Assembly (NCBI GenBank): GCA_910589045.1
Contig: CAJUSH010000029.1
Location: 37,377 to 44,056, forward strand
DNA from: an uncultured Eubacterium sp.
GTDB lineage: Bacteria; Bacillota_A; Clostridia; Lachnospirales; Lachnospiraceae
Length of the DNA: 6,680 bases
Reading direction: 5' to 3'
Shown in pieces: positions 1 to 5,840 of this stretch (positions within the stretch are counted from its first letter, which is position 1; each line of letters starts with the position of its first letter). The notes beneath the pieces are model-generated. The model saw nothing but the letters and a program-made list of their open reading frames with translations, ran no database searches and was not told the origin of the DNA. The translations under genes were made by a program, and so were the position numbers.

Positions 1-415
1 CGTTTGCTCCGTGCTCCCCTGCCTGCATGCCTCCGGCATACCCGCAGCTTCCGATATTGAACGCCCGCCAGATGGGAATCCTGCACTCCCGCAGCACCTC
101 CAGCGACAGCTCATTATGCACCTGAATAATATCAAAGCCCCCGATCTCAATCCGGCGCAGCTGCTCCACCGTAGGGCTTACCGTGACCGCAACACTCTTC
201 ACCGACGGATAGAGACTCCTTCTGATCATGACGGCATCCGTCATGCTGACGTTGTGCCTGCTCTTTTCATAAAAGACAAATCCTGCATAATCCACTCCCG
301 CAGTGTTGAGCCAGTCTGCCTCCCGCAGTGTTCGAATCCCGCAAATCTTTACCTTCGGTGCACGCTCCCTGCCAAACCCGCCGTCCGCCTGCTGCTTCGT
401 TTTATGCTCCTCCAT
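1..415 (-). CDS. trpF: Phosphoribosylanthranilate isomerase, N-terminal part (cut by window edge)
   Basis: TrpF converts N-(5-phosphoribosyl)anthranilate to the carboxyphenylamino-deoxyribulose phosphate used by TrpC, in the cytoplasm. The minus strand is open from an ATG at 415 to base 1, giving 138 residues of a protein usually about 200 long; the C-terminal part lies outside the window. Family marks are KVKICGIR (about residues 21-28, carrying the catalytic Cys), GVDYAGFVFYEKSRHNV after it, and IIQVHNELS in place of the common QLHG segment. A strong AGGAGG (424-429) sits 8 bases before the ATG. Even from this ATG there are about 20 more residues before the KICG strand than is usual, and the frame stays open upstream through the whole trpC-trpF spacer, with a possible GTG start at 535. 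It is the fourth gene of the trp operon. Family assignment is firm; the exact start is not. Confidence 0.9.
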   Translation of the reverse strand, partial: MEEHKTKQQADGGFGRERAPKVKICGIRTLREADWLNTAGVDYAGFVFYEKSRHNVSMTDAVMIRRSLYPSVKSVAVTVSPTVEQLRRIEIGGFDIIQVHNELSLEVLRECRIPIWRAFNIGSCGYAGGMQAGEHGAN

Positions 416-575
416 ATATAAAGCCTCCTTCCCTGTCTCTTCGTCTCCTTTTGATTTCAGCCGATCCCGACACACAATCTCCCCGACCCTGGCATTCCTC
501 TTCACTCTCTTTTTAATTTCGGCAGATTCCTGCACACCGCTTCTCCCTCCTGATCTTTCCCTCTGCTTTTTTCGG
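416..575 (-). other. Purine-rich trpC-trpF spacer, open in the trpF frame
   Basis: This 160-base spacer is about 74 percent purine on the coding strand and has no obvious terminator or promoter. There is no stop codon in the trpF frame across it: 55 codons are open between the end of trpC and the trpF ATG. A GTG at 533-535 follows a GGAGGG (545-550) with 9 bases between, so an extended TrpF is possible. The would-be peptide is Lys/Arg/Glu-rich and does not resemble a TIM-barrel strand, so I prefer the downstream ATG. Confidence 0.5.
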
Positions 576-1349
576 TTACAGCGATTTCCAGTGCCATGCC
601 AGCTCCCTGGGATTTTCCGCCTCCATAAAGGCACGCCCGATCAGAAACGCATCCACGCGGTGCGCCTTTAAAAGCCGGATATCGTCATCCGAGACAATAC
701 CGCTCTCCGCCACAAAGCATTTGTCCGGCGGCACCAGCGGACGAAGCCGCACCGTATGGTCCAGTGAAATGGTGAAATCCTTCAAATTGCGGTTGTTGAC
801 ACCGATGATCTTTGCATCCAGCTTCAGCGCCCGCTCCAGCTCCGCCTCATCGTGGACCTCCACAAGGGCATCCATCCCAAGCTCGTATGCAAGTGCATAA
901 TAGTCCTTCATCTGCACATCGTCCAGAATCGCCGCAATAAGCAGCACCGCGTCCGCGCCGATGGCTTTCGCCTCGTATAGCTGGTAATCGTCTATCAGAA
1001 AATCCTTGCGTATCATCGGAAGCTTCGTCAGCCCCCGGATTTCCCTGAAATCGTCCACACTCCCGTGAAAATGATCCTCCTCCGTCAGGCAGGAAACCGC
1101 ATCCACCGACGCACTGTAATCCGCAATACGCGCGTGCAGCGGCACACTGCCTGTGATCGTCCCAAGACTCGGCGACGCCTTTTTAAATTCTCCGATGATG
1201 GAGATACCGGGCTTTTTCAGCTGCTCATAAAAGCTGCGGCCCGCACGCGGCATCTCCCCTGCGAGCCGCCGCATCCGGGCAGGGTCTGTTCTTTTTTTGT
1301 GCTCCGCGAGCCGTATTTTTTTCTGTTCCACAATCTCATCCAATATCAT
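576..1349 (-). CDS. trpC: Indole-3-glycerol phosphate synthase
   Basis: TrpC closes the indole ring, turning carboxyphenylamino-deoxyribulose phosphate into indole-3-glycerol phosphate with loss of CO2 and water. At 257 residues it has the normal length of a single-domain enzyme. Read against the well-studied family members, the catalytic set is complete: Glu54 and Lys56 in GEFKKASPS, Lys115 in IRKDF, Glu164 in VEVHDE, Asn185 in GVNNRNL, and Glu215-Ser216 in VAESGI. The phosphate-binding end is DAFLIGRAFM (233-242). The ATG follows the trpG stop (TAG) with no base between. The only Shine-Dalgarno-like element is GGGGTG inside the end of trpG, so translational coupling to trpG is likely. It is a separate protein, not fused to TrpF as in enteric bacteria. 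Confidence 0.97.
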   Translation of the reverse strand: MILDEIVEQKKIRLAEHKKRTDPARMRRLAGEMPRAGRSFYEQLKKPGISIIGEFKKASPSLGTITGSVPLHARIADYSASVDAVSCLTEEDHFHGSVDDFREIRGLTKLPMIRKDFLIDDYQLYEAKAIGADAVLLIAAILDDVQMKDYYALAYELGMDALVEVHDEAELERALKLDAKIIGVNNRNLKDFTISLDHTVRLRPLVPPDKCFVAESGIVSDDDIRLLKAHRVDAFLIGRAFMEAENPRELAWHWKSL

Positions 1350-1919
1350 CTAAATCACCCCGTTTACAAAATTTTCAATCATGCGTTTTCCGTGCTCCGT
1401 ATAAATCGATTCCGGATGGAACTGCAGCCCCACAACCGGATATTCACGGTGCCGCATCGCCATAATTTCTCCGTCCGCCGTCCGTGCCAGCACCCGCAGA
1501 CATTCCGGCAGCGTCTCACCCTGTACTGCCAGCGAATGGTAGCGCGCCACCTTGACAGGCGTATCGATTCCGGTAAAGATGCTGCCCCCATCATGGGCGA
1601 TGAGCGACTGCTTCCCGTGAAACAGCTCCTTTGCATAGGACACCCGCCCGCCCAGCGCCTGCCCGATGCACTGATGCCCCAGACAGATGCCGAGCATCGG
1701 TATCTGATCGTAAAACGCCCGGACCACATCCATACAAATACCTGCCCCGTCCGGATTTTTCGGTCCGGGAGAGATCACAATGCGCGCAGGGCGAAGCTTT
1801 TGTATCTCCTCAAGCGTGATCCGGTCGTTTCGCACAACCGCCACATCCTCCGAAAAAATTCCGATGTACTGATACAGGTTATAGGTAAATGAATCGTAGT
1901 TATCAATGAGTAAAATCAT
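1350..1919 (-). CDS. trpG: Anthranilate synthase glutamine amidotransferase component
   Basis: TrpG is the class I glutamine amidotransferase subunit that releases ammonia from glutamine for TrpE. At 189 residues it is a stand-alone amidotransferase with no TrpD domain attached. The triad is visible: nucleophile Cys79 in GICLGHQ, and His168 and Glu170 in FHPES. Other family marks are LLIDNYDSFTYNL (3-15), HGKQS (101-105) and RYHSL (126-130). The oxyanion-strand motif reads SPGPKNPDGAG, with Lys54 where Gly is common. The ATG overlaps the trpE stop by four bases (ATGA, 1916-1919), and GAGGAGGAG in the last codons of trpE serves as ribosome binding site, so its synthesis is coupled to TrpE for 1:1 assembly. 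It could also serve as PabA, as in some Bacilli, but the operon argues for TrpG. Confidence 0.96.
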   Translation of the reverse strand: MILLIDNYDSFTYNLYQYIGIFSEDVAVVRNDRITLEEIQKLRPARIVISPGPKNPDGAGICMDVVRAFYDQIPMLGICLGHQCIGQALGGRVSYAKELFHGKQSLIAHDGGSIFTGIDTPVKVARYHSLAVQGETLPECLRVLARTADGEIMAMRHREYPVVGLQFHPESIYTEHGKRMIENFVNGVI

Positions 1920-3331
1920 AGGTTCTCCTCCTCCACCAGCGTCTTTGCCAGCGCCATCACCTTATTGCAGCACTCCTGATATTCCTTTTCCGGCACGGAG
2001 TCCGCGACAATACCCGCGCCTGCCTGCAGATAAACCTTGCTGCCCTTTTTGATCATCGTCCTGATCGTGATACAGAAATCCATGCTGCCGCTAAAATCTA
2101 TATATCCGGTAGCGCCGCCGTAAAGCCCCCTGCGCACCGTCTCCAGCTCGTCAATGATCTCCATTGCCCGGATCTTCGGCGCACCGCTGAGTGTTCCTGC
2201 AGGCAGGAAGCTCGCCGCGAGATCCACCGGATGCAGCGCGCCCTTCCTCCTGCCCTCCACCATCGACGCGATATGCATGACATGGGAATAATTTTGCACT
2301 TCCATAAATTTTGTCACCTTCACGGTTCCGAACTCACTGATGCGTCCCATGTCGTTGCGCGCCAGATCCACCAGCATCACATGCTCCGCGCGCTCCTTCT
2401 CGTCCCGCAGAAGATCATCCTTGAGCAGGGCATCCTCCTTCGCATCCGCGCCCCTAGGCCGCGTCCCCGCAATCGGACACGTATAAACGTGGTCTCCCTG
2501 CTGCTTGACGATCATCTCCGGCGAGCTGCCGATCACCTCAAAATCACCGTAGTTAAAATAATAAAGATAGGGCGAAGGGTTCAGCTCCCGCAGCTCCCTG
2601 TACAGCTCAAAGCCCTCCTGCTTCGTCTCGATGGTCCAGCGCTGAGAAAGCACGGTCTGAAAAACATGCCCCTCCCGAATGTAATGCCGAATCCGCTCCA
2701 CCTTTTCGCCGTACTCCGCCGGCGAGTCGGACTGCTCCACAATCCTGCCGTCATGACAGAGGCTTTTTCGGATCGGCCCGCTGTCCGCCCTGCGGCACAT
2801 CTCGATCATGTGCCCGGCATACGCCATCGCCCCGGCCTTTCCCTCCTCACTGTCCGCACCGAGCACGATGGCAGTCAGCGTTTCCGCTACATGATCCACC
2901 AGGACAAAGCGGGTCATAAGCATCAGCTGAACCGTCTCAATGCCGATCATATCGGGATTTTCATCGGGCAGCTCCTCGCTGTAGCGAACAAAATCATAGC
3001 CGAGATTTCCCACCAGACCGCCGGTAAAAGCCAGCTCACGGTTCTCACTTCGTATTTCAAAGCTGCTGTAGTACTCCTTTAACCGCTCCCTGGGATTCCC
3101 TTCCCGCACCTCCCGGGTGCCGTCCGCCCGCTCAATCACCAGTGCATTCCCCCGGGAGGTAATGATCTCCTCCGGCTCCGGGCCAAAAAACGTATAGCGG
3201 TCATAATTTTTATCATAGGATTCCAACAGAAATCCCTTTTTCTTCCCCACCAGGTGTTCATACATATTGATGGGTGTCTCATTCACAATGCTTACCGTCT
3301 TTTTATACAGACGCAAAATCCGCTTTTCCAT
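1916..3331 (-). CDS. trpE: Anthranilate synthase component I
   Basis: TrpE makes anthranilate from chorismate and ammonia, the first committed step to tryptophan. From ATG 3331 it has 471 residues, normal for the family. The N-terminal domain has LLES at 35-38, the motif that lines the tryptophan feedback site in studied TrpE proteins. The chorismate-binding domain carries NPSPYLYYF (251-259), GSSPEM (268-273), PIAGTRPRG (286-294), DEKERAEHVMLVDLARND (310-327), GTLSGAPKIRAMEIID (379-394) and GAGIVADSVPEKEYQE (438-453). Ala in PIAGT favours TrpE over PabB, where Lys is usual. AAGGAG ends 5 bases before ATG 3331. A TTG-started frame runs 25 codons further (to 3406), but that part lies between the leader terminator and the ribosome site and is not TrpE-like. 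Expression is set by the upstream T-box leader. Confidence 0.97.
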   Translation of the reverse strand: MEKRILRLYKKTVSIVNETPINMYEHLVGKKKGFLLESYDKNYDRYTFFGPEPEEIITSRGNALVIERADGTREVREGNPRERLKEYYSSFEIRSENRELAFTGGLVGNLGYDFVRYSEELPDENPDMIGIETVQLMLMTRFVLVDHVAETLTAIVLGADSEEGKAGAMAYAGHMIEMCRRADSGPIRKSLCHDGRIVEQSDSPAEYGEKVERIRHYIREGHVFQTVLSQRWTIETKQEGFELYRELRELNPSPYLYYFNYGDFEVIGSSPEMIVKQQGDHVYTCPIAGTRPRGADAKEDALLKDDLLRDEKERAEHVMLVDLARNDMGRISEFGTVKVTKFMEVQNYSHVMHIASMVEGRRKGALHPVDLAASFLPAGTLSGAPKIRAMEIIDELETVRRGLYGGATGYIDFSGSMDFCITIRTMIKKGSKVYLQAGAGIVADSVPEKEYQECCNKVMALAKTLVEEENL

Positions 3332-3404
3332 GTATGCTCCTTTCCGCCGCGGTGCGGTCATTGTTTTTTCCCGTATCGGAATCCCGAAATAGTTCCGGTA
3401 CAAC

Positions 3405-3439
3405 AAAAAATCCCCGACGTGAATAAATCACATCAGGGA
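3405..3439 (-). terminator. Main T-box terminator upstream of trpE
   Basis: TCCCTGATGTGA and TCACGTCGGGGA form a 12-pair stem (two G-U) with a TTTAT loop, followed by six U (3405-3410). Its 5' arm is the 3' strand of the T-box antiterminator, so uncharged tRNA-Trp should prevent its formation. It ends 73 bases before the trpE start codon. Confidence 0.93.
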
Positions 3440-3464
3440 CGATTGTGGTCGTGGTGCCACCCTG
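3434..3464 (-). promoter_or_regulatory. T-box antiterminator
   Basis: The element has the classic form. CAGGG pairs with CCCTG (helix A1), then comes the seven-base bulge UGGCACC that contacts the tRNA acceptor end, then ACG pairs with CGT (helix A2). It shares its 3' strand with the terminator that follows, so the two structures exclude each other. Confidence 0.93.
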
Positions 3465-3490
3465 TTTTTCAAGTGCTCCGGCTTCTAACC

Positions 3491-3540
3491 CTGCAGGCGC
3501 AGCCGAAGATTTTTCCTTATACATCTTCCGACTCCTGCAG
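3491..3540 (-). other. Leader hairpin between the two terminators
   Basis: CTGCAGG (3534-3540) pairs with CCTGCAG (3491-3497), with an inner GAAGAT/ATCTTC helix. It sits just before the canonical T-box. It may act as the Stem III-like platform of the second module; its role is not known. Confidence 0.45.
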
Positions 3541-3585
3541 TGCGGTCATAGTTTTTATAATATCCGCAGATTTCCTGATACATAT

Positions 3586-3617
3586 AAAAAAGCTGATACT
3601 CCAATCGGAATATCAGC
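3586..3617 (-). terminator. Early (mid-leader) intrinsic terminator
   Basis: Arms GCTGATATTCC and GGAGTATCAGC form 11 pairs (one G-U) around a GATT loop, followed directly by six U (3586-3591). Just upstream, AATTGG (3620-3625) can instead pair with CCGATT (3603-3608), leaving UGGC in the loop. This is an antiterminator-like alternative that uses part of the terminator. Confidence 0.8.
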
Positions 3618-3843
3618 CACCAATTCACTTTTCTCATGATCCGATACGGGAGCAAAACGCTCCGATATCTTTCCCCTGTAACGTGAGGACACGGCATCCG
3701 CTACTCAATTCGCTTTGCATCTCGCAAATCCATTCCCGAAAAACTATCTCACCGGGATCCCACCATCCCCGGCTCTCTGTGCAGCATCGAATCTCGGTAC
3801 TCCTTTTGGTCATCGATTTTGTCGTTTATTTTTGACTACAGTT

Positions 3844-3872
3844 AGATTACTACTCCTTTTGGGATTTGTCAA
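3844..3872 (-). promoter_or_regulatory. Promoter of the trp operon
   Basis: A consensus -35 TTGACA (3867-3872) and a -10-like TAATCT (3844-3849) are separated by exactly 17 bases, placing transcription start near 3837, just upstream of the T-box Stem I. The -10 keeps the first, second and last consensus bases only. Confidence 0.7.
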
Positions 3873-3885
3873 CCCCTAAATTTTG

Positions 3886-3898
3886 ATATTGTCAATAT
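3886..3898. promoter_or_regulatory. 13-bp palindrome upstream of the trp promoter, possible operator
   Basis: ATATTGTCAATAT is a perfect inverted repeat with 6-base arms around one central base. It ends 13 bases upstream of the trp -35 and lies in the divergent intergenic region shared with the XRE-family gene. Its position would suit an activator or autoregulator site, but no second copy is evident and no binding protein is known. Confidence 0.3.
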
Positions 3899-4049
3899 GG
3901 CAAACTGCACAAACATCAATTATCCACAGCTTAAACCCTTATTGCAGATCCTCATATGTTCAATTTGGAAACCATTTCTAAAGTATTACAAGGTATATTA
4001 TGCTTCGTCCCGGGAAAACTATATAAAAAAATGAGGTAGAGGTATCCAT

Positions 4050-4247
4050 ATGAAAGTTATGCTCAGCGAACTATTAGACAACCAGGGCGTGTCGCAAAAC
4101 CAATTAGCAAAAAATACTGGCATATCCGTTAATACACTAAGAAATCTAAGCCACAATAAAACTTCCAGCATTCGTTTTGATATACTGGAGAAAATCTGCA
4201 TTTGCTTAGACTGCGGCGTTGAAGATATTCTTTGTGTAGAAAATTAA
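4050..4247 (+). CDS. Small XRE/Cro-type helix-turn-helix regulator
   Basis: This 65-residue protein is essentially one Cro/C1-type DNA-binding domain. SQNQLAKNTGISVNTLRNL (15-33) is the helix-turn-helix proper, and FDILEKICICLDCGVEDIL (43-61) matches the closing helices of this family, in which small one-domain members are common in Firmicutes. A GAGGTAGAGGT stretch lies a few bases before the ATG; an upstream ATG at 4031 hits a stop two codons later. It diverges from the trp leader and is followed 136 bases later by the coiled-coil gene. The gene is visibly AT-richer than the trp genes, suggesting a different origin. I see no convincing promoter (a TATATTAT stretch at 3994-4001 lacks a good -35). 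The target is unknown; autoregulation would be usual for the family. Confidence 0.85.
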   Translation: MKVMLSELLDNQGVSQNQLAKNTGISVNTLRNLSHNKTSSIRFDILEKICICLDCGVEDILCVEN

Positions 4248-4312
4248 GTAATGCCTGAAAAAGGACTTATTCCAGTAACGACTGACTGAAACGCATTCCT
4301 TGACAATTCCAT

Positions 4313-4341
4313 TAGACTTTACACCTTGCGTGTGGTATACT
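4313..4341 (+). promoter_or_regulatory. Extended -10 promoter for the coiled-coil gene
   Basis: TGGTATACT gives a TG-extended -10 (TATACT at 4336-4341), with TAGACT (4313-4318, four of six consensus bases) 17 bases upstream. A consensus TTGACA at 4300-4305 is wrongly spaced for this -10. The start would fall near 4348, giving a leader of about 36 bases. Confidence 0.6.
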
Positions 4342-4383
4342 GACTGTAATTCATAAGTAGATCACAGAAAGGAGCATCATTCT

Positions 4384-4731
4384 ATGTCATTAACAAATGA
4401 AGATTTACAGGCATTATCCAGCTTAATGGATCAAAAACTTCAACCGATCAATCATCGATTGGACAGCATGGAAAATCGATTGGATAACATGGAAAATCGA
4501 TTGGATAACATGGAAAATCGATTGGACAGCATGGAAAATCGATTGGACAACATGGATAGTCGTTTCGATAAAATTGAATCTGACATATCAGGTTTAAAAG
4601 CCGGTCAGCTTTCTCTTAAAAAAGAACTGCGTGAGGTCAAACATAAAGTCAACGATACATATGAACTGGCCCTTGATGCATGGGGAACCAGTGCAGAAAA
4701 CAGGAATTGGCTTGAAGCATTACCTAAATGA
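4384..4731 (+). CDS. Coiled-coil protein of unknown function with heptad repeats
   Basis: I do not recognise a function for this 115-residue soluble protein. Residues 25-59 are five near-identical heptads of form RLDxMEN (the last MDS), continued by RFDKIES and a further amphipathic stretch to about residue 90, which predicts a long alpha-helical coiled coil able to oligomerise. The C-terminal tail DTYELALDAWGTSAENRNWLE looks like a separate conserved piece. There is no signal peptide or membrane segment. AAAGGAG (4368-4374) lies 9 bases before the ATG and an extended -10 promoter is upstream. It has its own promoter, so it need not be an operon partner of the XRE gene, though both are AT-rich and co-oriented. 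Proteins with variable heptad numbers of this kind occur in Clostridia; I cannot name a family. Confidence 0.8.
   Translation: MSLTNEDLQALSSLMDQKLQPINHRLDSMENRLDNMENRLDNMENRLDSMENRLDNMDSRFDKIESDISGLKAGQLSLKKELREVKHKVNDTYELALDAWGTSAENRNWLEALPK
4456..4560 (+). repeat. Five 21-bp tandem repeats inside the coiled-coil gene
   Basis: Units start at 4456, 4477, 4498, 4519 and 4540. Units 1 and 4 are identical, units 2 and 3 are identical, and unit 5 differs toward its end. Each encodes one heptad, so a gain or loss of units keeps the frame and the helix register. A sixth, diverged unit (4561-4581) follows. The DNA-level identity implies recent expansion. Confidence 0.95.
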
Positions 4732-4740
4732 AATTAAAAG

Positions 4741-4779
4741 AAACGGGCTGGTGCAATTTTAAAATACACCGGCCCGTTT
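4741..4779. terminator. Bidirectional terminator between convergent genes
   Basis: AAACGGGCTGGTG (4741-4753) pairs with CACCGGCCCGTTT (4767-4779) over 13 positions with one G-U and a 13-base AT loop. It lies between the ends of the coiled-coil gene and the minus-strand reductase. On the minus strand the stem is followed by a CTTTTAATTT tail; on the plus strand the U-tract is shorter. Confidence 0.85.
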
Positions 4780-4832
4780 AGAGTTTGCCGATCGCAGAGC
4801 ACAGGATTCTTTGGCTAAATTTAAACCCTTTT

Positions 4833-5840
4833 CTACATGCCGCAGATCCGGCTCCAGATCTCCTCCTTTACCGGTATACCCTGCTCCATATTTTCCTTTC
4901 TCCGCCTCAGTGTGGACTCCCCGGGATAGCGCACATTCCGCCCCGGCTCTTCCGGAACGGATGCATGGATATCCGCAAGCACCTGATCAATGAGCTGATC
5001 CGCCGCAGCCTCATCCTGATTGAGCAGCGCCGGATCAATAGCAATAAACACCTGCGTGAGACCGTACTCGTCCTCGCACTCCTCTTTGATTTTCGTAACC
5101 GTGTTCCCCAGCGTCATCATGTTCGCAATCAGGTCAAAGGCGATGGACATACCCGAGCCCTTCCAGTATCCGATGGGAAGCACACGCTGTGTCTTTTCGA
5201 TCGCCGACGGATCACAGGTCAGACAACCCTTTTCGTCATACCCGCCCGCAAAGGGCAGCTGCTCTCCGTTTAAACGCGTCGTCTCCAGCTTACCGTAGGA
5301 ATAGAGCGCCATCGCCGTATCCACCACCACATGCTCCCTGTTCTTTCGCGGAACCGCCAGTATAAACGGATTATTCCCGATCCGGCTGTCCTTTGCACCC
5401 CACGCCGGCATAATCGGACCGGTATTCGTCCAACAGATTCCGATACAGCCTGCGTCCGCCGCCTGCCAGCCATAGGTTCCGCCCCGCATCCAGTGGTTCG
5501 TGTTATACATCGCAACCATGCCGATTCCGAGCTTTTTTGCCAGCTCAACCGCACGCTCCATCGCCGCCTGCGCATTTAACATACCAAACCCCAGATGTCC
5601 GTTCCAGCGCTCCGCCGCCCCCACGGACACCTCCGTTTCCGGCAGCGCATGAACATCGATGTAGCCCTTTTCAATATACTCCACAACTCTTGGAAAACGC
5701 AGATATCCGTGGGAATAAACACCGTCCGCGCTCGTATCCGCAAAAATCCCCGCCGCCTGTGCAGCGCGGGATTCCTCCATCCCTTTTTTCATCAAAATTC
5801 TCTGAAACTCGTTTTTCATGTCCCCATAAGTAATTCTCAT
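4833..5840 (-). CDS. dlgD: 2,3-diketo-L-gulonate reductase-like dehydrogenase (malate/L-lactate dehydrogenase-like family)
   Basis: This 335-residue protein belongs to the type-2 malate/L-lactate dehydrogenase family, NAD(P)H oxidoreductases of alpha-keto acids unlike classical Rossmann LDH. It follows the E. coli YiaK/DlgD pattern closely: GVYSHGYLRFPR (40-51, with the likely catalytic His44), NTNHWMRGGTYGWQAADAG (113-131), IGICWTN (133-139), WGAKDSRIGNNP (147-158), VDTAMALYSYGKLE (173-186), LPIGYWKGSGMSI (221-233) and DEYGLTQVFIAI (257-268). YiaK has 332 residues, so length fits. YiaK reduces 2,3-diketo-L-gulonate to 3-keto-L-gulonate in ascorbate/sugar-acid use; other members act on ureidoglycolate or lactate, so the substrate here is inference. 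AAAGGAG ends 5 bases before ATG 5840. An alternative GTG at 5924, with GGAGG 7 bases upstream, would add 28 residues not matched in YiaK. It lies downstream of the HPr gene on the same strand. Confidence 0.88.
   Translation of the reverse strand: MRITYGDMKNEFQRILMKKGMEESRAAQAAGIFADTSADGVYSHGYLRFPRVVEYIEKGYIDVHALPETEVSVGAAERWNGHLGFGMLNAQAAMERAVELAKKLGIGMVAMYNTNHWMRGGTYGWQAADAGCIGICWTNTGPIMPAWGAKDSRIGNNPFILAVPRKNREHVVVDTAMALYSYGKLETTRLNGEQLPFAGGYDEKGCLTCDPSAIEKTQRVLPIGYWKGSGMSIAFDLIANMMTLGNTVTKIKEECEDEYGLTQVFIAIDPALLNQDEAAADQLIDQVLADIHASVPEEPGRNVRYPGESTLRRRKENMEQGIPVKEEIWSRICGM

Larger units (their letters stand above)
3485..3637 (-). other. Short ORF with tandem Trp codons overlapping the early terminator
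   Basis: An ATG at 3637 opens a 50-codon frame starting MRKVNWWLIF. The two UGG codons (3617-3622) run directly into the 5' arm of the early terminator, so a ribosome stalled there for lack of Trp-tRNA would cover that arm and block termination. Against it being a real leader peptide, there is no good ribosome binding site (only CGGA about 3 bases before the ATG), and the same bases are explained by a diverged T-box UGGC. I list it as a candidate only. Confidence 0.25.
3405..3837 (-). promoter_or_regulatory. Tryptophan T-box riboswitch leader of the trp operon
   Basis: This untranslated leader senses uncharged tRNA-Trp and allows read-through into trpE. Reading the minus strand: AGAGAG (3773-3778) and the GATGGTGG apical loop mark Stem I. 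The specifier loop reads GAATGGA, with UGG (Trp) at 3730-3732. A Stem II-like stretch with CGTTACAGGGG follows, then a Stem III-like hairpin (3643-3669). The canonical T-box AGGGTGGCACCACG is at 3450-3463. Its variable base is C (UGGC), which pairs with a GCCA tRNA end and fits the G discriminator of bacterial tRNA-Trp. The leader is longer than the usual 250-300 bases because of an extra terminator and about 120 bases between Stem III and the canonical T-box. The 5' end is estimated from the promoter. Confidence 0.93.

Noticed and set aside
2231..3082. Long plus-strand open frame opposite trpE (and similar ones opposite trpC and the reductase)
   Set aside because: Antisense shadow frames of GC-rich coding regions, rich in His/Arg/Pro, with no ribosome site or family resemblance.
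3332..3406. 25-codon N-terminal extension of TrpE from a TTG at 3406
   Set aside because: It starts inside the terminator U-tract region, lacks a ribosome site and is not TrpE-like; ATG 3331 has a good AAGGAG.
3303..3524. 73-codon minus-strand frame across the T-box and main terminator
   Set aside because: It overlaps structured RNA elements whose pairing explains the sequence, and it runs into trpE out of frame.
3920..3928. Perfect DnaA-box TTATCCACA in the trp/XRE intergenic region
   Set aside because: A single box with no cluster, no AT-rich unwinding element and no dnaA/dnaN nearby; chance occurrence is likely.
4456..4560. Regular repeats suggesting a CRISPR array
   Set aside because: The 21-bp units are contiguous with no spacers and encode heptads in frame.
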